NCBI GenBank assembly: GCA_014376985.1
Contig: JACMQM010000136.1
Span: forward strand, 1 to 32,935
Length of the DNA stretch: 32,935 nucleotides
Origin: Cytophagaceae bacterium
Lineage (GTDB): Bacteria > Bacteroidota > Bacteroidia > Cytophagales > Cytophagaceae
Direction of reading: 5' to 3'
Positions 19,701 to 26,472 of the stretch are shown here, in pieces. The notes below the pieces were generated by a model that was given only the letters and a program-made list of their open reading frames with translations, was not told the origin of the DNA and made no database searches. Position 1 is the first letter of the stretch, and every line of letters starts with the position of its first letter. A program made the translations under genes and the position numbers.

Positions 19701-20596
19701 CAAGTCTGGCAGTAGATTCCATCAATCAAAATTTTGCTAACAGATGGTCTTCGCCTGCCTCAGCCAATGCTTCACAAGTAGAATGGATTAAGATTGATTT
19801 GCTAAATTCTTACAATATCACCAAGGTTAAACTGTTCTGGGAAAATGCCAATGCGGACAGCTATTACATCATGACATCCAATACTAATATTACACCGGAT
19901 CCTACAAATGCAGCTTGGACAAAAGTAAATTATACTGGCCTTGCTAATAATGCCCGTTCCGATGATCACAATGTTACGCTTACAGGAAGATACATTGCCA
20001 TCTATTGTTACCACAAACCCACAGCTTATGGCTATTCTCTATATGAACTGGAAGTCTATGGTGACCAGATAATCTCTGATCCACCTTCAATTAATAGTTT
20101 GCTTACAGCCAACGGTACAGTAGGAACCAACTTTAGTTACTTGATCACGGCAACTAATAATCCAACTGGCTACAGTGCCACAGATTTGCCAGCGGGCTTA
20201 AGTATTAATGCCTCGACAGGCGAGATTACAGGAATTCCGGAATTGTCAGGTGTGTTTTCTGTTAATATTTCTGCAACCAATGAAACTGGAGAAGATACAA
20301 AGGTTTTGGTATTGACAATTTCAACAGTGACAAGCGTTGAACGTTCAATAGAAAGCATGCTTAAAGTGATGCCCAATCCCTTAACAGATGGCTTATTGAC
20401 ATTGACCATACCTAACCTTATAGGTATCGCATACATTGAAGTTGAAAATTCTCAAGGCTCAAAAATTACGGATACATTGGTGGAATTTGTGGATGGTGAA
20501 TCGAAATTAAGCTTGAATAATTTATCAGGTGGTTTTTATATTATTATTGTAAAAAAAGATAATCGCAATTTTGTTCAAAAAATTATAGTTCCATAA
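16763..20596 (+). CDS. secreted multidomain alpha-amylase (GH13) with PKD, FN3-like, F5/8C-like, Ig-like domains and T9SS type A sorting domain
   Basis: ORF 16691..20596; likely start ATG 16763 or 16775 (signal peptide MPFTFKQKVIFFSFMLLSLSIFSASAA). GH13 regions VIMDMVFNH, DGFRLDAP, TVGESW, FHSNHD; PKD WSWNFPGATPSTST...TYEVTLTASNGIGS; C-terminal VMPNPLTDGLLTL...GGFYIIIVKKDNRNFVQKIIVP. Confidence 0.93.
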   Translation: MGKIMPFTFKQKVIFFSFMLLSLSIFSASAADVLVNVNLSHQISQGLFTIGSDQISVLGSFSATPISLTDTDGDKIYSGTLTGLSGDNQITYNFRITRAAGVINETITARKYVVQPNSNANELYNWFNNQLPAYPYSKFFASTIKTIPGEVIRFFEESEGGSATAWSWNFPGATPSTSTSKTPTVVYSSPGTYEVTLTASNGIGSTTSKTLSITITSIDEALSWWNDQVFYQVYPWSFLDTDGNGTGDIRGIINKLDYLNDGNAITKTDLGITALYVMPVHPATNVNYGGYEITDFKVILSQLGSQSDFDELVSKAHARGIKVIMDMVFNHSSAAHPWFNAARAGNGSQYEDYYVFNNSNAVNSWGWRDNSSRSSNTNFKYFWSQFNGEATADFNFRNLSTRNAIKDISSHWLTKNIDGFRLDAPIYFYGAEDGGANTDRAETYNYVREWSAHTKKASPNSFTVGESWFEGCYTGKIDALVATAAKYVYQGFDLGFQFNIAYGIQDALNLENKANIIEPMEASMKYYPNMQFGVFHSNHDTYNMCAGNYTQLRLKDRLNSAKDNKTKLATALVLTSPGVPFIYYGDEIGESGGYARKPMQWTNGANAGFTTGSPWEGIAGDYSTYNVASETNDPNSFLSVHRNLISIRLQEKALRRGGYKTLETSATGVYAFMRTYGSEVVFVILNLSQNDQSNVSLSVSGSSIPNGNYSLNNLLAAAETSTGLTSTGGNVSGWIPFSTIPGNKFYILKLNNQGSGPNSAPTIDAVASNTISVEDGFKLISLSGISDGNFCSQTVTVTATSSNLTVMQNPAVNYTSCNSTGTLPLIPVAAGTATINVTVKDNAGVANGGLDTKVITFVVTVNDIPKAPSNLLFTPHNASTSMMINWMDNSSRETGFNLYWSTTNTQPTSPNATVAANTTNYKASGLLLYTQYYFWVEAYTTSAKSIAITGTILISPPNIALRKAASASSYETFDGIDYLPSLAVDSINQNFANRWSSPASANASQVEWIKIDLLNSYNITKVKLFWENANADSYYIMTSNTNITPDPTNAAWTKVNYTGLANNARSDDHNVTLTGRYIAIYCYHKPTAYGYSLYELEVYGDQIISDPPSINSLLTANGTVGTNFSYLITATNNPTGYSATDLPAGLSINASTGEITGIPELSGVFSVNISATNETGEDTKVLVLTISTVTSVERSIESMLKVMPNPLTDGLLTLTIPNLIGIAYIEVENSQGSKITDTLVEFVDGESKLSLNNLSGGFYIIIVKKDNRNFVQKIIVP

Positions 20597-20696
20597 TTGC
20601 AATTTGTATGATTATTTATAACTAATTTGTCTCAATTATAGCACGATGAGTTTTTACCTTTCTGGCTAATGTTTAATTTAGGTGAATTTCTATAAA

Positions 20697-21560
20697 ATGA
20701 TTTGTTGCATGGATGTGAAAAGGATTGCCTACACCGTTTTTTTAGTGTGGAATTGTTTCGCTTATACGATATGTGCACAAAATAATCAAGTGTTGATTAT
20801 TCCATCAGCAAATCCTTCAAACAGTACTTTGTTATCAGATTATTATATGGGAAGACAGACTGGACTCAGTTTGTTATTGCGAAATACGGATACTAATCAA
20901 CCACTGGTTCAGGGCTATCTTAGAATTAACATCGAAGGTCAAGGTGTAAAATTGCAAACAGGTTCCTACGCTATTTTCCCATCCATTGATTTAATGGAAG
21001 GAAGTACCGTTAACATTGGAGCTTCAGATCTGGCTGTATATTTCAAGCCGCAGTCTTTACAGGGGAGTATAGGTTTTGGTGTCAATCAACCGAATGTTTT
21101 TCCAGAAGGATTTTACCAATTCTGTTTTGAATTGCTGGAAAAGAATACGAATCGTCTGATTGGAAGTATGCAGTGTGTGCAAGTAAATCTTTCTTATATT
21201 GACCCAGCTGATTTAAAATTACCAGAAAATGGTAAAACCATTTTATTTTCTGATTCAAATAAAATCAAGTTTCAATGGAAATCGAATCACACCGATGTTT
21301 CGAATTCAGAGTACTCTTTTTCATTGGTCGAATTCGAGGTCGGCAATAAAGTATCTGAAACTTCTTTTACTAAAGCGAAAGCTGTTTATACCGTGAAACT
21401 AAAAGAAGAGAATTTATTGTACGGTACAGTATTGCCTTTACTTCAAAAAGGAAAAAAATACGCCTGGCGTATACAAACCGTTGCTGTCAATGAAACCGGA
21501 GAAAATGTACCCTTTAAGAATGAGGGTTACTCTGAAATTTACTGGTTTGATTTAAAGTAG
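20697..21560 (+). CDS. hypothetical secreted beta-rich protein, possibly TANFOR-like
   Basis: ATG at 20697 (upstream GTG at 20682 less likely); signal-like N-terminus; LRINIEGQGVKLQTGS...ASDLAVYFKPQSLQG...FPEGFYQFCFELLEKNTNRLIGSMQCVQVNL. Confidence 0.7.
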   Translation: MICCMDVKRIAYTVFLVWNCFAYTICAQNNQVLIIPSANPSNSTLLSDYYMGRQTGLSLLLRNTDTNQPLVQGYLRINIEGQGVKLQTGSYAIFPSIDLMEGSTVNIGASDLAVYFKPQSLQGSIGFGVNQPNVFPEGFYQFCFELLEKNTNRLIGSMQCVQVNLSYIDPADLKLPENGKTILFSDSNKIKFQWKSNHTDVSNSEYSFSLVEFEVGNKVSETSFTKAKAVYTVKLKEENLLYGTVLPLLQKGKKYAWRIQTVAVNETGENVPFKNEGYSEIYWFDLK

Positions 21561-21668
21561 CAGAAGAGATAGCATGGCTTGTATATCTCTAATCGAAAAA
21601 GGAAGACACTCTAAATTGATTAGAATTACAGAGGGTTAATTTAATTTTTTATGCCGATAGGCAGTCAC

Positions 21669-22775
21669 TTATTTCTTCCACCATTCTTTTTCCGGATAAA
21701 TACTATCCAAGACCACCACTTCTCCGATCAGAGGAGTGGTAAGCTTTATGTTTTGTTTATGAGCTTCCTGAACTACACGGTTAATGGGGTCGTCCCAATT
21801 GTGCATGGCCAATGCAAATTTGCCCCAGTGCACCGGCATCAATACTTTTGCACGAAGGTCTTTTGCTGCGGTAATAGTCACTTCCGGCATCATGTGAATG
21901 TTAGGCCAGTTGACTCCGTATTGACCGGCTTCTAGCATGACGATGTCGAATGGACCGTGTTGTTCTCCAATTGTTTTGAAGTGTGTATCGTAGCCGGAAT
22001 CTCCTCCGATGAATATTTTATAGCCGTCTATACTTAATACAAAAGCTGACCATAATGTTTTGGAGCGGGTAAATCCTCTTCCTGAAAAATGTCGGGCCGG
22101 TACAGCAGTCAGTTCAACAGTATTTGAAATTTTCTGGTTTTGATTCCAATCCATTTCCACAATTTTATCTGCGGAAATCCCCCAATGCTCAAGGTCTACG
22201 CCTACGCCCAGTGAGGTGTATATTTTTTTAACTTTAGTCTGTAAAGCTAAAATAGTTTTATAATCTAAGTGATCGTAATGATCGTGTGTGATCACCAATA
22301 TATCAATGACAGGCATATCTTTTGCTCCATACCCATTCGCTCCTTCAAAAGCTTTAGCAAAGAAAGAGACCGGTGAAGCATTGCCGCTGAATACGGGATC
22401 AACTAAAATGTTTTTGCCTTTTGATTTAATCAGGTATGAAGAATGACCAAACCAAACGATGCTGGGTTTGGTGTCATCCATGGTATTGAGGTTGGTCTGA
22501 ATAGAAGGTAACGGTTCCTCAGGCTCAGTATTCTTCGGCTTGTTAAAGAAATCACGAATCATTCTAATCATAGAAGCATCTTTCACCATCACTTCTGTTG
22601 GATGTAGGTTTTGAAAGGAACCGTCTTTGTAATTTGGTGATTGCTGAATCCTCTCTAGTCGCTTACCGGAAGGATGTTTTCCAAAAACTGCCGTTTGCAT
22701 AAATAAAAAAATACCCAACGCCAGGATCGCTAATATAGAAAACGTAGTAATCATGATCTTTTTTAATTTTTTCAT
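21669..22775 (-). CDS. MBL-fold metallo-hydrolase (UlaG/NAPE-PLD-like), membrane anchored
   Basis: N-terminal TM; WFGHSSYLIKSKGKNILVDPVF; HDHYDHLD; GGDSGYDTHFKTIG; MPVHWGKFALA. Confidence 0.9.
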   Translation of the reverse strand: MKKLKKIMITTFSILAILALGIFLFMQTAVFGKHPSGKRLERIQQSPNYKDGSFQNLHPTEVMVKDASMIRMIRDFFNKPKNTEPEEPLPSIQTNLNTMDDTKPSIVWFGHSSYLIKSKGKNILVDPVFSGNASPVSFFAKAFEGANGYGAKDMPVIDILVITHDHYDHLDYKTILALQTKVKKIYTSLGVGVDLEHWGISADKIVEMDWNQNQKISNTVELTAVPARHFSGRGFTRSKTLWSAFVLSIDGYKIFIGGDSGYDTHFKTIGEQHGPFDIVMLEAGQYGVNWPNIHMMPEVTITAAKDLRAKVLMPVHWGKFALAMHNWDDPINRVVQEAHKQNIKLTTPLIGEVVVLDSIYPEKEWWKK

Positions 22776-22850
22776 TCAATAGAGAGAATAGAACTTTCAG
22801 AGTAGACGAATGGCCTAAATTTATATTTTATCAGAAATAGAAAAGATTAT

Positions 22851-22942
22851 TTGCGTTAGGGATTGAGCCATTGTTTGAGCTCTTCACGCTTTTTCAGCGT
22901 GAAAGCGAGTGGCGAAAGCCCGGCCCGGAGGGAACGCCCTAA
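22851..22942. repeat. GC-rich structured intergenic element (putative interspersed palindromic repeat or structured RNA)
   Basis: TTGCGTTAGGGATTGAG...TTCACGCTttttcAGCGTGAA...GGCgaaaGCC...CGGCCCGGAGGGAACGCCCTAATTATT; composition differs from AT-rich intergenic surroundings. Confidence 0.45.
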
Positions 22943-22952
22943 TTATTAATCC

Positions 22953-23008
22953 ATAAAAAAAGATTAATGAACATATGATTTATTAGTCCATTAATCCTTT
23001 TTTTATTT
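22953..23008 (-). terminator. imperfect hairpin terminator downstream of AMP nucleosidase gene
   Basis: ATAAAAAAAGATTAATGAAC vs reverse complement of GTCCATTAATCCTTTTTTTAT; A-tract gives U-run on minus strand. Confidence 0.5.
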
Positions 23009-23018
23009 ATAAAATAAT

Positions 23019-23789
23019 CTACTCAAATAACATATGTTTTACCGATTCACCAGATTTGGCCAATTCCAATAAAGAATCAATTCCGATACTCAAATGTTGC
23101 GCCACAAAGAACTGTGTTACTTTGGAATCACTTTCTGCAGTCTTTACGCCGTCTGGTTCCATAGGATTGTCGGATACCAATAATAACGCACCATGAGGAA
23201 TACTGTTGGCAAAGCCCACAACAAAAATGGTAGCAGTTTCCATGTCAATAGCCATGGTCTTGATGTTGCGCAGGTATTCCTTGAATTTTTCGTCGTGTTC
23301 CCAAACTCTTCTATTGGTGGTATAAACTGTACCTGTCCAGTAATCACGTTCATGCTTTTTAATGCTTGCGGATACCGCTTGCTGCAATCGAAAGGAAGGG
23401 AGGGCAGGAATTTCCTTTGGCAAATAGTCATTGCTTGTTCCTTCACCTCGTATAGCCGCGATCGGTAAGATCAAATCTCCCAATTTTGTTTTCTTCAATC
23501 CTCCGCATTTACCTAAGAACAAAGCTGCTTTAGGCTTAATGGCCGATAGTAGATCCATTGCTGTGGCCGCCACAGCGGAACCCATACCAAAATTCAGAAT
23601 TGTGATGTTGCCATGCGTAGCGGTTTGCATGGGTTTATCTTCACCCAGTACGGGAACATTGAATTTCTCAGCAAAGAGATCGACGTAGTTTCTGAAATTA
23701 ACCAGGATAATGTATTCTCCAAATTTATCCAATGGCGTACCTGTGTACCGGGGTAACCAATTGTTGACAATTTCTTCTTTGGTTTTCAT
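23019..23789 (-). CDS. amn: AMP nucleosidase
   Basis: ATG at 23789: MKTKEEIVNNWLPRYTGTPLDKFGEYIILVNFRNYVDLFAEKF; phosphorylase-fold ALFLGKCGGLKKTKLGDLILPIAAIRGEGTSNDYLP; AIDMETATIF. Confidence 0.88.
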   Translation of the reverse strand: MKTKEEIVNNWLPRYTGTPLDKFGEYIILVNFRNYVDLFAEKFNVPVLGEDKPMQTATHGNITILNFGMGSAVAATAMDLLSAIKPKAALFLGKCGGLKKTKLGDLILPIAAIRGEGTSNDYLPKEIPALPSFRLQQAVSASIKKHERDYWTGTVYTTNRRVWEHDEKFKEYLRNIKTMAIDMETATIFVVGFANSIPHGALLLVSDNPMEPDGVKTAESDSKVTQFFVAQHLSIGIDSLLELAKSGESVKHMLFE

Positions 23790-23815
23790 GTTCAGCGCAT
23801 TAAATTTAACTCCAG

Positions 23816-24283
23816 ATGATAACACTTAATCTACCACCTTACGAATCTCGCATAATTGATCAGGAAGATGGTAAGTATATCTTTGACATAATACGTAAAA
23901 AATACATTAAGTTGTTGCCTGAAGAATGGGTTAGGCAAAACTTTATCCACTTTTTAATCCATCACCGACAATACCCAGCGGGACTTTTTCGCATAGAACG
24001 CAGTGCTGTCAAGGCTTACAGAAAAGGTAGGACCGATATTCAGGTTTGGAACAACGAAGGGAAACCTTTGCTGATTGTCGAGTGTAAATCCTTTGAATTA
24101 GACTTAAATAAAAAAGCCATTTTACAGGCGTCGGTATATAACCATGATTTAAAAGCACCGTTTCTTGTCTTGACAAACGGACTGAAACATTTTGCTTTTG
24201 AGTTTGTGGAGAAAGAAGGGGTGTTGTCTTATAGACCTTTAGTTGACATTCCGTTTTACAATGTTGTGAAGGGTGAAGAGTGA
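23816..24283 (+). CDS. standalone type I restriction HsdR N-terminal-like (PD-(D/E)XK) protein
   Basis: LLPEEWVRQNFIHFLIHHRQYP...GRTDIQVWNNEGKPLLIVECKSFELDLN: D...ECK catalytic pattern. Confidence 0.85.
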   Translation: MITLNLPPYESRIIDQEDGKYIFDIIRKKYIKLLPEEWVRQNFIHFLIHHRQYPAGLFRIERSAVKAYRKGRTDIQVWNNEGKPLLIVECKSFELDLNKKAILQASVYNHDLKAPFLVLTNGLKHFAFEFVEKEGVLSYRPLVDIPFYNVVKGEE

Positions 24284-24328
24284 AGGGTGAGCAGCCTTCC
24301 CTTCACTACTCACCCTTCACTCTTCACA
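24266..24328. repeat. inverted heptamer-tandem element (GTGAAGR units then CTTCACN units)
   Basis: GTGAAGG GTGAAGA GTGAAGG GTGAGCA GCCTTCC CTTCACT ACTCACC CTTCACT CTTCACA; perfect 19-bp arms 24273-24291 / 24309-24327. Confidence 0.9.
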
Positions 24329-25409
24329 AATTAAACGCCTTCACAACCGCTTCATATACCACTTTCCCTTTTACCACATTCAATCCTTTTGCCAATTCCG
24401 GATTTGCTTTTGTAGCTTCTTCCCAACCTTTATCAGCGATTTGTTTAATATAAGGGAGGGTAGTGGCTGACAGTGCCATAGTAGATGTTCTGGGAACGGC
24501 TCCAGGCATATTAGGTACACAGTAATGCAAGACTCCGTTGACTTCGTAGACAGGATCTTTATGACTTGTGGCTCTCGTCGTCTCAATGCAACCGCCTTGA
24601 TCAATAGCTACATCTACCACTACAGTACCTGGTGCTAGTGTTTTAATTTGTGCGGCGGAAACAATTACGGGTGCTTTATCACCCGGTACCAAAACGGCAC
24701 CAATGATGAGGTCTGCATTCAGCAACGCTTGTTCGATATGTGACTGATTGGATACGAGGGTTTGTACGTTTTTAGGCATCACTTCATCCAGGTAACGAAG
24801 TCTGCTAAAATTGACATCCAGTATCCATACATTCGCTCCCATACCAGCTGCAATGCGCGCGGCTTGCGTACCTACCGTTCCTCCACCGAGTACTACTACT
24901 TTCGCAGCGGGAATACCCGGCACACCTCCTAACAATACTCCTTTACCGCCGTTTTGTTTTTCTAAAAACCAGGCTCCTTGTTGTGTCGCCATGCGTCCAG
25001 CTACTTCAGACATGGGAGCCAGTAAAGGCAAAGACCGATCACTTTTCTCTACCGTTTCGTAAGCGATACAGGTTGCACCGCTCTTCATGAGGGCTTGTGT
25101 GAGTGGTAAGGAAGAAGCAAGATGTAGATAGGTGAATAAAATATGATGCTCTTTTAGCAAAGCGTATTCTGTTGCTAAAGGCTCTTTCACTTTTACAATT
25201 AAAATGTTGTTGGCGAATACTTCTTCGGTCGTGTCTGCAATGGTAGCACCTGCTTTTTGATAGTCACCATCTGTGAAACCAGATCCTGTACCGGCATTTT
25301 TCTCTACCTGAACCTGATGTCCCAATTGACACAATTCCTTTACACCGCCTGGTGTCGTAGACACACGGTATTCACCTTGTTTGATTTCTTTAGGGATTCC
25401 AATTTTCAT
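24324..25409 (-). CDS. ald: alanine dehydrogenase
   Basis: MKIGIPKEIKQGEYRVSTTPGGVKELCQLGHQVQVEKNAGTGSGFTDGDYQKAGA; VVLGGGTVGTQAARIAAGMGANVWILDVN; VVDVAIDQGGC. Confidence 0.95.
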   Translation of the reverse strand: MKIGIPKEIKQGEYRVSTTPGGVKELCQLGHQVQVEKNAGTGSGFTDGDYQKAGATIADTTEEVFANNILIVKVKEPLATEYALLKEHHILFTYLHLASSLPLTQALMKSGATCIAYETVEKSDRSLPLLAPMSEVAGRMATQQGAWFLEKQNGGKGVLLGGVPGIPAAKVVVLGGGTVGTQAARIAAGMGANVWILDVNFSRLRYLDEVMPKNVQTLVSNQSHIEQALLNADLIIGAVLVPGDKAPVIVSAAQIKTLAPGTVVVDVAIDQGGCIETTRATSHKDPVYEVNGVLHYCVPNMPGAVPRTSTMALSATTLPYIKQIADKGWEEATKANPELAKGLNVVKGKVVYEAVVKAFNL

Positions 25410-25417
25410 ATGCAGTT

Positions 25418-25454
25418 CAATAAAAAAGCCATCGTTGATTCAAACGATGGCTTT
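25418..25454 (-). terminator. intrinsic terminator after DUF1573 gene
   Basis: AAAGCCATCGTT (25425-25436) / AACGATGGCTTT (25443-25454) perfect 12-bp arms, 6-nt loop; U-run on minus strand. Confidence 0.85.
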
Positions 25455-25477
25455 CAATAAAGGTTTTAATAGGATAA

Positions 25478-26317
25478 TTATTTGCCGAATGGCACATTAG
25501 TTTTTTCTTCTATCAAAGGAGATTTTTGCTGAAGTGATTCTACCACGTTAGCAGAAAGTGTCAAAGTCGTATAAGGACTAGCGCCATCATTAGTTACCAA
25601 AATCAATTTGTCTGTATTGTCTCCGTCGTTGAAAGGACCGTAGGTTACTTCCAGCACGGCTGATTTACCTGGCTCTAGTTTTTCTATCGCGGTACCGCCT
25701 TTTTTATCGTATAGTTTGTAGAATATACAGTTGCAACCAGATTGGCCTCTGAAAACTTCAAGAGTTGATTTACCCGTGTTTTTTACTTTGAAATCATAAG
25801 CAATTTTTTGGTTACGCTCAATTTTACCGTATTGGTGCTCTGGTTTACCGTCAATTGTTAAGTGAGCCGATTTGTCAATAGCGAGTTTAGCACTTTTTTC
25901 TTTGGTAGCAACATCTACTTTAGAAGTGTCCGGAGCTTCTTTTGGAAATACTACTCCTTTGATTTGTACCACTTTCATTACATTACCCTTGTTCATGACA
26001 GTCACTGTTTTAGTGAATGCACCTGGACGGCCTTGTGTGTTGTACAATGCTTTAATGACACCTGTTTGACCTGGTAAAATTGGAGTTTTTGTCCAATCAG
26101 GAGTTGTACATCCGCAAGATGCACGTACATCGCTTGCTTCCAGGGTGATAGTGTCTTTTCCAATGTTCTTGAATTCAAACGCATGACTGGCTGCATCTCC
26201 TTCTACTAAGGCTCCAAAGTCATATTTGTCGCTGCTAAATTGGAAGTCTTCGGCTTTTTGCGCGAAACTTGAAAAGCTCAATAAGCTGATCGATAAAAAG
26301 ATAGATAATTTTTTCAT
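25478..26317 (-). CDS. secreted DUF1573-domain protein (two copies of the domain)
   Basis: Signal peptide MKKLSIFLSISLLSFSSFAQ; YDFGALVEGDAASHAFEFKNIGKDTI...ASCGCTTPDWTKTPILPGQTG and second copy YGKIERNQKIAYDFKVKNTGKSTLEV...SGCNC. Confidence 0.9.
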   Translation of the reverse strand: MKKLSIFLSISLLSFSSFAQKAEDFQFSSDKYDFGALVEGDAASHAFEFKNIGKDTITLEASDVRASCGCTTPDWTKTPILPGQTGVIKALYNTQGRPGAFTKTVTVMNKGNVMKVVQIKGVVFPKEAPDTSKVDVATKEKSAKLAIDKSAHLTIDGKPEHQYGKIERNQKIAYDFKVKNTGKSTLEVFRGQSGCNCIFYKLYDKKGGTAIEKLEPGKSAVLEVTYGPFNDGDNTDKLILVTNDGASPYTTLTLSANVVESLQQKSPLIEEKTNVPFGK

Positions 26318-26472
26318 GTGGTTTTTGTTTTTTGTCACTATTAGAGCTTAAATATAAAATTTACGGTGGTCGAATACAAGAATCATGCTATTAATGATCA
26401 AACATTTTGAATAGGCGTATAATATACATTATTTTGCTACTTAAAGTTCAACGAAACCAGAGGAGGAACATT

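Noticed and set aside
21545-21585. AGAGATA...TATCTCT hairpin after the TANFOR-like gene
   Set aside because: Only a 7-bp stem with no clear U-run; too weak to call a terminator.
22851-22942. tRNA or other standard RNA gene in the GC-rich element
   Set aside because: No cloverleaf, no T-loop GTTCRANNC or CCA-proximal acceptor pairing that I could fit.
23816-24283. Restriction-modification or anti-phage system
   Set aside because: Only a solitary HsdR_N-like domain; no methylase, specificity or helicase genes nearby; neighbours are metabolic.
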